64,000 nt of DNA, from positions 1,364,001-1,428,000 of the forward strand of contig NZ_JASVWB010000004.1 in the NCBI RefSeq assembly GCF_030287445.1, written 5' to 3'. The DNA comes from Streptomyces sp. ALI-76-A. Lineage in GTDB: Bacteria > Actinomycetota > Actinomycetes > Streptomycetales > Streptomycetaceae. The translations under genes were made by a program, and so were the position numbers. The notes below the pieces were generated by a model that saw only the letters and a program-made list of their open reading frames with translations, was not told where the DNA came from and searched no databases. This document shows, one piece after another, positions 1 through 8,180 of this stretch. How positions within the stretch are numbered: position 1 is the stretch's first letter; each line of letters starts with the position of its first letter.

Positions 1-315
1 CTCATAGCGCTGGCGGAGGGCGGCAGCTGCTTCTTCGCGCTCCACGAAAAGGTACCCGTAATGCTGGCGCGCCACCCTGGTCACGTCTCCGACCGTGACG
101 ATGGCCGGTTCGTCGTGTGCGGCCCGGCGGCGCGCTCCGGCGATTGCCATGTCCGCAGAGCGCAGCAGGTTTCGGGAACGGTCCCGGATCACGGCTGCCT
201 GGGCCCGTTTAGCCGAGAGGGGACGCAGGACACGTCCCCTCCAGACGTAGCCGGCGGCGACAAGGATGAGACCGAGCGTCACGAACAGGAGTCCGCCGGG
301 GGCGTGAGGTCGCAT
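1..315 (-). CDS. hypothetical membrane-anchored protein (partial)
   Basis: An open frame runs from an ATG at 315 leftward to the window edge without a stop (105 codons), so the C-terminus lies outside. Residues about 8-24 (GGLLFVTLGLILVAAGYVW) form one hydrophobic segment, followed by a basic stretch (RGRVLRPLSAKRAQ), which predicts an N-terminal membrane anchor with a cytoplasmic soluble part. The rest is charged and Ala/Arg-rich, ending in a helix-like EREEAAAALRQRYE. I do not recognise the family. No strong ribosome binding site precedes the ATG, so the start is uncertain. The codon bias and coherent hydrophobic-then-basic layout are the reasons to prefer this strand over overlapping frames. 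Confidence 0.5.
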   Translation of the reverse strand, partial: MRPHAPGGLLFVTLGLILVAAGYVWRGRVLRPLSAKRAQAAVIRDRSRNLLRSADMAIAGARRRAAHDEPAIVTVGDVTRVARQHYGYLFVEREEAAAALRQRYE

Positions 316-662
316 CTATCCAGTCTTCACCACTCGCGTGGTGATCGTCATGCCCGCGTCGGCGGAACTCGACCGCCACGGCACCGAGTTGCTGGTCCAG
401 GTAAGAGCTGCCACTGCCCGCAGGAATACGACGGCAACGGAATAGGTGCTCTGCGCCAGTACCGCTGCGCACCCTCGGCGGCTGCCTTCTCCGAACTACC
501 GAGCATGTGCCGATGCCCTGCCCGACGAGCTTGAGAAGAGGAGAACGAACCGCAGTCCGGCGGTTGCACAAAGCGGTCAAGAAGCGGGACATTGCGCCCG
601 AATGCTTTCGCTGACACCCATTGTTACAGTAGCTCGCGATCACGCTCCCGCATACTTCTCAG
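316..662. other. intergenic region
   Basis: About 350 bases between the leftward partial membrane gene and the rightward GyrB-like gene. Several frames stay open but none shows coherent protein-like composition. It should hold the divergent promoters; I see no convincing -10/-35 pair or hairpin. Confidence 0.4.
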
Positions 663-1289
663 ATGGACACACCGAGGGCTTCCTGGCGCAACACCACTCA
701 CGGCTGGGCCAGCACCGTCGACCTTGACCATCTTGAGCACATCCGCCAGAACTCAGCCGCCTTCGCTCCCGGCGGCATCCTGCACTTGACCCTGGAAGTC
801 GTCGCCTATGTGGCGGACGAGGCCGAAGCTGGCCACGGCGGCCTCTGCCAGATCACCCTGCACGCAGACGGCTCGGTGGCCGTCGCCGACAACGGACGGG
901 GCACCGACACACGCGTCGATGAGCTTGGGCGCATCGTGAAGAAGCCGGTCATGGCAACGAAGGACCTCCGGTTCTTCGACAACCCTGATGCGCCGTCCCT
1001 CCCCGACACACACATTCGCCGGGGCATGTCTGTCGTCGCTGCACTCAGCACGTGGCTCATCCATAGCAACCGCCGCCTCAACGGTTCCTGGACCCAGCGG
1101 TACGAACACGGCGTGCCCACTACTGACCTGCGACCGATCGCTGATGACCTCACGACCGGGACCACCGTGCACTTCCTCCCAGACGAGCCATTGCGTACCA
1201 CCAGCAGCACCACGTTCGGCGACCTGGCCCAGCTGACCCAGTCGTGGCAACACCTCTCCATCGAGATAGACGACCGTCGAGGCACGTAA
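663..1289 (+). CDS. GyrB/ParE-like GHKL ATPase-domain protein
   Basis: A 208-aa protein that aligns by eye with the N-terminal ATPase domain of DNA gyrase B. It has a counterpart of the EVVDNSIDEA helix (here LEVVAYVADEAEAG), VADNGRGTD for the Mg/ATP-binding DxGxG region, a GMSVVAALSTWL segment like GyrB's GVSVVNALS, then YEHGVP and TGTTVHFLPD. The transducer, TOPRIM and tail domains are absent, so it cannot act as a type II topoisomerase alone. The family Asn that coordinates Mg is replaced by Tyr in the first motif, making ATP hydrolysis doubtful. It could be a stand-alone regulator or a gyrase-interacting decoy; that is inference. The ATG at 663 has no clear ribosome binding site, so it may be leaderless or start elsewhere. 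Confidence 0.75.
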   Translation: MDTPRASWRNTTHGWASTVDLDHLEHIRQNSAAFAPGGILHLTLEVVAYVADEAEAGHGGLCQITLHADGSVAVADNGRGTDTRVDELGRIVKKPVMATKDLRFFDNPDAPSLPDTHIRRGMSVVAALSTWLIHSNRRLNGSWTQRYEHGVPTTDLRPIADDLTTGTTVHFLPDEPLRTTSSTTFGDLAQLTQSWQHLSIEIDDRRGT

Positions 1290-1343
1290 GGCGGTCATTT
1301 TTCAAGCAGTGATCGCGTCGCGAATCCTCCTCCAAGGGTTCGT

Positions 1344-1760
1344 TCAGAGCTGGTTACGAAGGCTCCGGAGGCGGGCGGCCACGGCAGTGGTGCGATCAAC
1401 GATCTCTCGGAAGGAAGGAATTCCCAGGTCGACGGACTGCTGCTGCCGGGAGATCTGCGCGTCAAGTTGGGCAAGCTTCTCCTCAGCGTGGGACAGGCTG
1501 CTCTGCAAGCCTTCGAGCTCGCCGAGCCAACCTTCACGTTCGGCTTCCAGGATGCGCGCGAGGAGGTTGTCGCGGATCTCGACGAGCCGTGGACGTTCCG
1601 TCGCGTGGACGATGAGGACGGGACAACGTACACAGGCGTGTTCATGAGCGCAGTCGGTTCTGTATGCGCGGCCGCAGTCGCCCAGGGCGAGCTTGCGGCG
1701 CTCGAAATACCCGAGGAATTCGTCCCATTCCTCTGGGGTGACGGACCGCGACCTGGCCTG
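1344..1760 (-). pseudogene. C-terminal fragment of a tyrosine-type integrase
   Basis: The reading frame ending at 1344 carries the tail found on large actinobacterial site-specific integrases: TPEEWDEFLGYFERRKLALG, then a cysteine cluster (DCGRAYRTDC...ACVRCPVL) and a coiled coil (EIRDNLLARILEAEREGWLG and LSHAEEKLAQLDAQI). The catalytic Arg/His/Tyr domain that should precede it is missing; sequence upstream of about 1760 is unrelated. This is therefore a relic of an integrative element. An unrelated integrase N-terminal scrap occurs near 24.2 kb. Confidence 0.6.
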
Positions 1761-1997
1761 GATCAAAACAGCGCTCCATGCTGCTACCGCAACCCGTCGC
1801 CGACGAGGTCCACACATGGGTGGGCGTGCTGCGCGGCCAAGTGATTGTTTTTGAACCGCGGCTGGCCTTGGGTGGCAGCCAGTGATCACGTGGATGCAGG
1901 ATGCTCACGACTTCTGACAGCACCTTGTGCCGTGGCTCGCTTCAGGTGATCTATCCGCTGTGCGCGGGTGAGAAGCGTTTGTAGGGTTCCGTCCGCC

Positions 1998-2375
1998 ATG
2001 ACCGACGAGAGCGAGCGTGCAGTGCAAGCAGCCATAGATGCCGAATTTCGGCTGCTTGATCCTGAGGTGCGTGCCATTCCAGACCGGGTGTTGGAGCTTT
2101 TGGATCCGGAGTTCACTGAGTTCGGCGCGTCGGGACGCCGGTGGGATGTGAAGTCCATCCTCGCAGTCACGAGCGGCGGAACGGTGACATCGGAGTCTCC
2201 GGTGCAGGTCAGCGAAATGTCCGGGGTCGTTCTGGCTCCCGGCGTCGTTCATCTGACGTACTTCGCCGAGAACCAGGGGCGTCGGGCCTGGCGAAGCTCC
2301 TTGTGGCGGCTGACGGAGACGGGCTGGCGCATGTACTTCCACCAGGCAACTCCTGTTGCGTCGGAGGTCGAGTAG
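1998..2375 (+). CDS. NTF2/SnoaL-like (DUF4440-type) protein
   Basis: About 125 aa from an ATG at 1998 (an in-frame GTG at 1968 is possible but adds no conserved sequence). The pattern AIDAEFRLLDPEVRA...LLDPEFTEFGASGRRWD...HLTYFAENQGRRAWRSSLWRLTETGWRMYFHQATP is that of the cone-shaped NTF2-like fold used by DUF4440 and SnoaL-type proteins, which bind or isomerise small hydrophobic molecules. No catalytic residues can be assigned. It sits 2 bases upstream of a broken alpha/beta-hydrolase and was probably co-transcribed with it. Confidence 0.65.
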   Translation: MTDESERAVQAAIDAEFRLLDPEVRAIPDRVLELLDPEFTEFGASGRRWDVKSILAVTSGGTVTSESPVQVSEMSGVVLAPGVVHLTYFAENQGRRAWRSSLWRLTETGWRMYFHQATPVASEVE

Positions 2376-2377
2376 CC

Positions 2378-2939
2378 ATGCAGGTCACCGGTGGCGACGG
2401 AGTAAAGATCGTCTTCGAGACCGTGGGCAACGGACTGCCGCTGGTGCTGCTGCACGGATTTTTCGGAGACCGCACCACGTGGCGGTCGGCCGGCTATGTC
2501 GACGCCCTCGCCAGCAGTCATCGCCTCGTCCTCATCGATGCCCGTGGCCACGGTGGAAGCGATGCACCCCACGACGTGGACAGCTACCGGATCGACCGTC
2601 AAGTCGAGGACATCACCGCCGTACTCGACGAGCTGAACATCTCTCGGGCGGTGTCTGGGGAGCATCGATGGGCGGCATCGTCGGCTTCAACCTGCTGGCT
2701 CGCCATCCCGAACGGCTGACCGGACTGATCGTTGGCGGAGCCCATGCCGACCGCGTCACCGCCACTCCCGGCGAGGTTCAACGGGAAGCCGAGCTGTTCC
2801 GCGTTCAGGGAACCGCGCCGTTCATCGACGTGCTGGAACGTCAGGGCTCCCTCCCAGCATGGATGCGTGCAGCGATGCTGACCCGATCCGCATGCTCTGG
2901 CAGCGCTGACCGTCGCCCTCGCCAGCCGCGACGGCGTCC
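2378..2939 (+). pseudogene. alpha/beta-hydrolase, frameshifted and truncated
   Basis: Starts at ATG 2378 after a GGAGG motif. The first frame gives a typical hydrolase N-terminus: LVLLHGFFGDRTTW (oxyanion HG), then DARGHGGSD. Near 2655 a one-base loss shifts the frame; the nucleophile elbow (WGASMGGIVGF, expected G-x-S-x-G with Ser) continues in the next frame through NLLARHPERLTGLIVGG. A second shift near 2880 moves to a frame reading HALAALTVALASRDGVL. The gene then stops at the left end of the IS5-type element at 2942, with the acid/His part missing. A non-functional relic unless the two shifts are sequencing errors. Confidence 0.7.
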
Positions 2940-2986
2940 TAGGGTCTGTTGCGAAAGTAGATCTTGGTCGTGAATGATCACTTCTT

Positions 2987-3861
2987 GTGGGGCGTGGTGA
3001 TCTGACGAATGGCCAGTGGGCCCGGCTGGAGCCGTTGTTGCCGAAGGGTGTCAAGCCGGGTCGTCCACGGGTGTGGACGCGGAGGCAGCTGATAGACGGC
3101 ATACGGTGGCGGACCCGTACTGGTGCTCCGTGGCGTGATGTGCCCGAGCGCTACGGCCCGTGAGACCGGGTCTACGACCTGTTCCGGCGCTGGCAGCGCG
3201 ATGGTACCTGGGCCCTGATCGTCACCCAGCTCCAGGCCGAGGCGGACGCGAAGGGCCTGATCACCTGGGAGGTGAACGTCGACTCCACGGTCTGCCGGGC
3301 CCACCAGCACGCCGCCGGGGCGGCGAAAAGGGGGATCTCCAGAAGGAGCCGCCCGGCGGCATTGCCGTCGAGCCGGCCGACCACGGTCTCGGTCGGTCCC
3401 GCGGCGGGCTGACCAGCAAGATCCACCTGGCAGTCGAGCAGGGGCAGAAGCCGCTGGCGGTGGTGATCACGGGCGGTCAGCGGGGTGATTCCCCGCAGTT
3501 CGAGTCGGTCCTGGAAGCGATCCGGGTCCCCCGGCTGGGCCTCGGGCGGCCGCGCAAGCGCCCGGACCGAGTGCGTGCCGATAAGGCGTACGACTCCCGT
3601 AGCAACCGAGCCTACCTGCGCAGACGCGGGATCAAGGCGACGATCCCAGTGCCCTCGGACCAGGTCCGAAACCGCCAGAAGCTCGGCTCCCGGGGCGGCC
3701 GGCCGCCGAAGTTCGACAAGACCGACTACAAGCAGCGGCATGCCGTCGAGTGCGGGATCAACCGTCTCAAGCGCCAACGTGCCGTGGCGACAAGGTACGA
3801 CAAACTTGCCGTCCGCTATGAGGCGACTGTATTGGTCGCAGTCCTCAACGAGTGGCTGTGA
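2987..3861 (+). pseudogene. IS5-family (IS427-group) transposase, nonsense mutation
   Basis: The first frame starts at GTG 2987 (LTNGQWARLEPLLP...[13 protein letters not shown]) and meets an in-frame TGA at 3161 where the family has Trp (GPWxxVYxxFRRW). The frame then resumes through the catalytic Asp segment ([17 protein letters not shown]). A run AAAAGGGGG near 3321-3329 marks the usual -1 frameshift into the second frame ([15 protein letters not shown]...[18 protein letters not shown]...[22 protein letters not shown]), which holds the remaining DDE residues and the stop at 3861. The nonsense codon should abolish transposase production. Confidence 0.75.
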
Positions 3862-3882
3862 CCAGCGGATTTGCAGTCGGTC

Positions 3883-4332
3883 TCAGTCCGTCGGCGCGGA
3901 CCCGGCACAGGCGTCGGCGATAGCCTGAGTGTCCCAGTAGAACGGACGGACCTCGGCGATCTGCCCGTCCTTGACCTTGATCGTTTGCAGGATTGGGAAG
4001 CTGAGTTCACGGCCGGTCGCACGAGCGCGAGCACGGACCTGAGTGAGCACGACCGCAGTCTCACCGGTGGACAGAAACTCCTGCTCCACCATGTCGAACG
4101 TCTCCCACACCTGTCCCATCGTGAGGAAGAACTGCGTCATTCCTTTGTGCCCACGCCAAGTACCTCCGTATGGCAGAGCATCCGCCTGGTGCAGCTCGAC
4201 ATTCGACGCGAAGAAGGGGGCGAGCAAGTTGAACGAAGCCTCGCCAGGGCCTCCGGCCGCCAGGTACTCGGCTTCAGCCGCATACATGCCGGTGAGGACT
4301 GTCACTGAGTCTGTAGTGGATGACATCGTCAT
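3883..4332 (-). CDS. SnoaL-like polyketide-cyclase-fold protein
   Basis: A 149-aa protein of the NTF2/SnoaL type: LLAPFFASNVELHQADALPY, GTWRGHKGMTQFF, TGETAVVLTQVRARARATGR, FPILQTIKVKDGQIAEVRPFYWD. The last segment is a hallmark of SnoaL-like ester cyclases and small ketosteroid-isomerase relatives. It lies in opposite orientation to the transposase and within the terminal repeats of the IS5-like element, so it may travel with that element. An in-frame ATG two codons downstream (4326) is equally likely as start; no clear ribosome binding site is seen. Substrate unknown. Confidence 0.7.
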   Translation of the reverse strand: MTMSSTTDSVTVLTGMYAAEAEYLAAGGPGEASFNLLAPFFASNVELHQADALPYGGTWRGHKGMTQFFLTMGQVWETFDMVEQEFLSTGETAVVLTQVRARARATGRELSFPILQTIKVKDGQIAEVRPFYWDTQAIADACAGSAPTD

Positions 4333-4422
4333 GGCGTCAGCATGATCAGCAAAGGCGCATCTTGCTCGCGGAAATCAGACATCGTTGTGCGACACGGTCA
4401 GCACTTTCGCAACACGCCCTAG

Positions 4423-5492
4423 GTGTTCTGTCCCGGGAGGTTGTGGACGAGGGAGCCAGATCTCGGCTGAGGGATCTTGAAATGAGTGAGGGCCTTCCGG
4501 TTCGGTGTGGATTGCGACGTCTACACCAACAGAAAGGCCCTCGTGCCCCACCGTAATGCACCCCTGACCGAGACCGGCCGTCTGCGTCTGGCCCGCTGCG
4601 TGGTCGAGGACGGCTGGACCCTGCGCAGGGCCGCCGAACGCTTCCAGGTCTCGCCGACCACCGCCCAGCGGTGGGCCGACCGCTACCGTCGATCCGGTGA
4701 GGCAGGCATGAGCGACCGCTCCAGCCGCCCGCGCACCAGCCCGCGCCGGATGCCGACCCGCATCGAGCGGCGGATCATCAAGGTCCGCGTTCTGCGCCGC
4801 TGGGGACCGGCCCGCATCGCCTACCTGCTGCGGTTGAACCCGTCCACGGTGCACCGGGTCCTGGCCCGCTACAAGCTGGCCCGTCTCGCTCATCTCGACC
4901 GCGCTACCGGGCGGGTGATCCGCCGCTACGAACGGTCAGCGCCGGGCGAGTTGGTGCACGTGGACATCAAGAAGCTCGGCAACATCCCCGACGGCGGCGG
5001 CCACAAGACCCTGGGCCGCCAGGCCGGCCGCAAGACCCGCTCCGGCGTCGGTTACAGCTACCTGCACAACGCCGTCGACGATCACTCCCGCCTCGCCTAC
5101 AGCGAGATCCAGGCAGATGAGAAGAAGGAAACCGCAACCGCCTTCTGGGGCCGGGCCCAGACGTTCTTCGCCCAGGCCGGGATCACCGTCCAGCGGGTGC
5201 TGACCGACAACGGCTCCTGCTACCGCTCACGCGACTGGCGCGAAGCCCTTGCCACAGCCGGGATCACCCACAAGCGAACCCGCCCCTACCGGCCGCAGAC
5301 GAACGGCAAGGTCGAGCGCTTCAACCGCACCCTGCTGGACGAGTGGGCCTACGCCCGCCCCTACCGCACAGAGACTGAACGACGCGACGCATACCCCGGC
5401 TGGCTGCACACCTACAATCACCACCGCGGACACACCGCGCTGAAAGGCCAACCACCCGCCAGCCGCGTCCCCAACCTCACGGGTCAGTACAC
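4423..5492 (+). mobile_element. complete IS481-family insertion sequence
   Basis: Ends are imperfect inverted repeats: GTGTTCTGTCCCGGGAGG at 4423 and, inverted, the same pattern with three changes ending at 5492. Both sides are flanked by the tetranucleotide CTAG (4419-4422 and 5493-5496), a 4-bp target duplication. The left CTAG is made by the last C of the neighbouring IS5-like element plus its TAG flank, so this element inserted after that one. It contains a single transposase gene. Confidence 0.8.
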
Positions 5493-5496
5493 CTAG
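4543..5496 (+). CDS. IS481-family transposase
   Basis: A 317-aa transposase from a GTG at 4543. The N-terminal helix-turn-helix region reads GRLRLARCVVEDGWTLRRAA then a second HTH (LNPSTVHRVLARYKL). The DDE integrase core follows: VHVDIKKLGN (first Asp), VLTDNGSCYRS (second Asp) and the KVERFNRTLLDEWAY block with catalytic Glu, then YNHHRGHTALKGQPP. Length and motifs are complete, with no frameshift. The stop codon TAG lies inside the CTAG target duplication, so the terminator codon is supplied by host DNA. Probably functional. Confidence 0.9.
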   Translation: MPHRNAPLTETGRLRLARCVVEDGWTLRRAAERFQVSPTTAQRWADRYRRSGEAGMSDRSSRPRTSPRRMPTRIERRIIKVRVLRRWGPARIAYLLRLNPSTVHRVLARYKLARLAHLDRATGRVIRRYERSAPGELVHVDIKKLGNIPDGGGHKTLGRQAGRKTRSGVGYSYLHNAVDDHSRLAYSEIQADEKKETATAFWGRAQTFFAQAGITVQRVLTDNGSCYRSRDWREALATAGITHKRTRPYRPQTNGKVERFNRTLLDEWAYARPYRTETERRDAYPGWLHTYNHHRGHTALKGQPPASRVPNLTGQYT

Positions 5497-5497
5497 C

Positions 5498-6049
5498 TCA
5501 GCCGAACGGTGGGACCGAAGACCACACGCCGAACCACTGCTCAGCGCCCCACTCCTCGAACCGCTCCACCTCGGTGAACCCCAGCTTCGCCGCAAGGCGC
5601 ATCGAGCGGTCGTTGGCGGTCTGGGTGCAGAGGACCACCGGCTCGCCGGGGAGCGCGTCGGCGAACCAGTCGAGTGCCGCTGCGCACGCCTCGGCGGCGT
5701 ACCCGCAACCCCACGCTTCCGGCAGGAACATGTAACCGAGCTCGGCCTCCCCAGCCTCCGGACGAACGTGTCCCGGGCGCTCCGCGTTGCGCCGATCGAG
5801 AAGCGTGATAGTGCCGATCATCGCTCCGTCGAGAGCGACCACGAAAAGGCCAGGGCGCCGCCCGGGTATCTCGGGCACCGCGCGTTCGAGCTCATCACGC
5901 GGGCGAGGGCCACCGAGGTAGGTGCGCACCTCTGCTGAGGCGAACAGCTCGATGAACGCCGCACGGTCCCGGGCCTCGGACTCCCGGAGTACGAGCCGTT
6001 CGGTCCCGATCGGAGCAGGTGGCCAGGCGACGGCTCCGAACTCAGTCAT
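5498..6049 (-). CDS. GNAT N-acetyltransferase (RimJ/RimL type)
   Basis: A 183-aa protein read leftward from ATG 6049. It opens with the typical TERLVLRESEARDRAAF, has GTITLLDRRN for the central strand, the acetyl-CoA loop in EAWGCGYAAEACAAALDW (pattern Q/R-x-x-G-x-G/A), and ends NDRSMRLAAKLGFTEVERFEEWG as in RimJ/RimL-like enzymes. It would transfer acetyl from acetyl-CoA to an amine; the substrate cannot be inferred. The stop is two bases from the CTAG at the IS481 right end, so the insertion missed the coding sequence. Confidence 0.85.
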   Translation of the reverse strand: MTEFGAVAWPPAPIGTERLVLRESEARDRAAFIELFASAEVRTYLGGPRPRDELERAVPEIPGRRPGLFVVALDGAMIGTITLLDRRNAERPGHVRPEAGEAELGYMFLPEAWGCGYAAEACAAALDWFADALPGEPVVLCTQTANDRSMRLAAKLGFTEVERFEEWGAEQWFGVWSSVPPFG

Positions 6050-6186
6050 GGCGGGCAACCTATCGCACCCCCGTGAGGGGGATCCGAAGGGAGAAGTACT
6101 AGCCCGGAGTCCCCCTCTCGCCGAGTCCTGCTCGGGTTTTGAGGCAGTCGATCTGCACCCCAGCGTCGAGGAACCCATCCACCTGA

Positions 6187-6504
6187 CTTCCCAAAGAGGA
6201 CCTGCCACCCGCGACCAAGGCCCTCGGTGCCGCGGCCGTCCTCGCCCTGGGCGTCGCCGCCGTGCTGCTCCTCCTGGTCGTCCGACCCAACGTGAGCGGC
6301 GCCGACCAGGCGTCCTTCCCGTACTGGGCACGGCTCGACGAAGAGCAGATCCGCGCGTGCATGGACGGTGACACCCGCCCGGCCCGCATCCGCGTCCTGT
6401 CCGCCATCGCCGTCAGCAAGTTCACGCGCCTGCGCCACGCGGTGCACCTCAGCCTCGCCGCCCTGGCCCTGCTCCTTGTGGCCGCCCTCGCCGCCCTGGC
6501 CTGA
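6187..6504 (+). pseudogene. PycTM-domain (Pycsar effector-like) membrane protein remnant
   Basis: Frame open from 6187 after a TGA at 6184, with no plausible start before the first hydrophobic segment. Residues read ATKALGAAAVLALGVAAVLLL (TM), then VRPNV, SFPYWARLDEEQI, RIRVLSAIAVSKFTRLRHAV and a last TM (LSLAALALLLVAALAAL). The order 'TM - VRP - W/A-x-L - L-x-x-I-A-x-x-K-x-x-x-L-R-x-A-V - TM' matches my memory of PycTM (DUF5706) effectors, missing the first TM. Pycsar effectors sense cyclic pyrimidines and damage membranes; no cyclase with a Pycsar signature is visible here. An N-terminally truncated relic. Confidence 0.5.
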
Positions 6505-6605
6505 CGGCGCTGCGTCTCGCCCCGCACCACGCCAACCGGCGCCACGGTGCGGGGCTTGGCGCAGGACCGGACAGTCCGGCCCGGCACATTCGGAGGGAGC
6601 TCCAC

Positions 6606-7114
6606 ATGCCCGACACCCTGACTCTGCCCTCGCGCCCGTTTGCCCGGCGAGCCGGGCGTGTGAGCACCTGCTCGACATGGCGCAGGCCGTCGGCGCGCCC
6701 ACCGCTGACGAGGAGTGCGAGGACGCCGTCACGGCCGCCGCGCACCACGTGTACACGGCCTACCCGGACACGCTCGCCACGGTCCTGGAGGCGATGGACT
6801 GGCACGGCTACCCGGCCCTGCGGGCTGCCGGCACCGGCTCATACGAGCCGAGCGCGGTGGCCTGGCTGGACGGCGGAGTGTGGCTGCACCACACCCTGCG
6901 CCTCAGTGAGCGCGACGGCGCCAGCGACATCCTGACGCTGGTCGTGCCGTGCACCTGCGGCCGCGGCTATATCGACATCGTCCTCGACGGCGAAGAGATG
7001 CTGCTGGAGATCCTCAACGAGCTGCGGCCGACCGACGGCCGCAGCGTGCACGACGCGGTCTCCGGTGACTGCCGCAGCGTCCGGCCCCTCGCCCCTCTGG
7101 GCGCCTGGCGGTAG
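6606..7114 (+). pseudogene. hypothetical plasmid-type protein, frameshift near N-terminus
   Basis: ATG at 6606 follows GGAGG (6593-6597) and encodes PDTLTLPSRPFA. Near 6645 the frame appears to slip into one reading CEHLLDMAQAVGAPTADEEC, which stays open to 7114 with good composition (HHVYTAYPDTLATVLEAMDWH, LVVPCTCGRGYIDIVLDGE). An internal ATG at 6677 could rescue a 145-aa product. I do not recognise the family; similar small proteins accompany replication and transfer genes on Streptomyces plasmids. The CTCG between Cys residues may bind a metal, which is speculative. Confidence 0.5.
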
Positions 7115-7255
7115 CCCGTCGGCCTCACCGTCTCCAGGACGGCCGCAGCACCGGTTACGACGCCAGGCAGCCGTCCCGGAGGCGCCTCAGTCCCCGTCAC
7201 AAGACTTCGGCACTTCCAGTCTGCCTCCGCAGCTCACGTACGTGATCCCACAGCA

Positions 7256-7296
7256 AGAGGCGCACCCCCATGCCTGGACAGCCGGGGTGCGCCTCT
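7256..7296. terminator. strong hairpin upstream of GGDEF gene
   Basis: A perfect 13-bp inverted repeat, AGAGGCGCACCCC (7256-7268) and its complement at 7284-7296, with a 15-base loop. It lies between the hypothetical gene and the GGDEF gene and would end transcription of the former. No T-run follows, as is usual for Streptomyces terminators. Confidence 0.65.
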
Positions 7297-7336
7297 CTCG
7301 TATCCCCGCCCCGAAGAGGCGAGAACGGAGAACATC

Positions 7337-8180
7337 ATGCCCGCAACCGCTGTCTTACGGCAGCCGTCCCGCACACTCGTCATCGCCGCGGCCGCCGTGC
7401 CACTCACCCTGGCCGCCCTCGCCGACGACGTGAGGGTTCGCCGCCAGCTAGTGCCGTGGCAGGCAACGTTGCTCCGTCGCGACGCCCGGCACGCCCTCTC
7501 GCCGCACCGGCCGAAAGCCCAAGTACATCTCCGGTACGAGGGCTTCCGGCCGGCACGCCGAGAGCACGCACCGGACGCCGCTCCTTGACGGGCAAACGTT
7601 GCCTGCCGCGGCACTAGCCGCGGCCCGCCGCGACCCGCTGACCGACCTGCTTGGCCGCCCCGACGTTCTGGCCTTCACCGAACGGCTCCTGCACACCGCA
7701 CGCCGGGACGCCGTGCACGTCCTGGTGCTCGACGCCATCGACTTCAAGACGGTCAACGACACCTTCGGGCACGCCGCCGGTGACGACGTCATCCGCACCA
7801 TGGGGCAGCGCCTGGCCCGCTGGACGTCAGGCCGCCGGGCGATCGCGGCCCGCTTGGGCGGGGACGAATTCGCCGTCACCGCCGTCCTGCCCCACACGTC
7901 CGCGCTCGGAGACATCACGGCGCTGCGCGAGCAGCTGCAACAGCCCCTCACCCATGAGGGGCGCACCCTGTGCGTGGGCATGTCGGTCGGGATCGCCCGC
8001 GCTGCGGACCTGCCCGGCGAGGACGCCAGTCGTCTCATGCGCGGCGCCGACATGGCCATGTACAAGGTCAAGACGGGGGCGGAGACGTTCCCGTACCTGG
8101 CAACCCGCGAGGACGCCTACGCCGACACGGTCAATGGCCGCCGCGCCGGCCGGACCGGCACCCACTTGCCCGTCGCATGA
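7337..8180 (+). pseudogene. GGDEF-domain protein interrupted by a MITE
   Basis: ATG 7337 begins a short N-terminus with one membrane segment (RTLVIAAAAVPLTLAALADD) and then VRVRRQL. At 7452 a 162-bp element intrudes; the frame resumes exactly at 7618 with AAARRDPLTDLLGRPDVLAF. Removing the element plus one CTAG restores an uninterrupted 225-aa protein. The C-terminal part has all diguanylate-cyclase hallmarks: LDAIDFKTVNDTFGHAAGDD, RLGGDEFAV (intact GGDEF) and ADMAMYKVK. The complete form would make c-di-GMP at the membrane. With the insertion only an internal start could give a soluble domain. Confidence 0.8.
7452..7613. mobile_element. MITE-like element, copy 1 (162 bp)
   Basis: Terminal inverted repeats TGCCGYGGCAGGCAACGTT lie at both ends, flanked by CTAG at 7448-7451 and 7614-7617. 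It has no transposase. A second, inverted copy sits at 10353-10513. Excising the element with one CTAG repairs the GGDEF reading frame, which proves insertion rather than ancestral sequence. Confidence 0.8.

Larger units (their letters stand above)
2942..4419 (+). mobile_element. IS5-family-like element with passenger gene
   Basis: Left end GGGTCTGTTGCGAAAGT (2942-2958) is matched by its inverted copy at 4403-4419 (15 of 17 bases). The flanks read CTA on the left and TAG on the right, i.e. insertion in a CTAG site with a TA duplication. Between the ends lie a broken two-frame IS5/IS427-type transposase and, in opposite orientation, a SnoaL-like gene. A length of 1478 bp is larger than the usual 0.85-1.1 kb for this group, the excess being the SnoaL gene. 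Alternatively the right repeat belongs to a second, deleted copy. Confidence 0.55.

Noticed and set aside
61..643. Open frames on both strands in the first 650 bases
   Set aside because: Arg/Pro/Ser-rich without motifs and inconsistent with the membrane-protein frame at 1-315.
7337..8180. The GGDEF protein as the cyclase partner of the PycTM remnant
   Set aside because: It has an intact diguanylate-cyclase GGDEF domain, not the class III nucleotidyl cyclase used by Pycsar systems; proximity alone is not enough.
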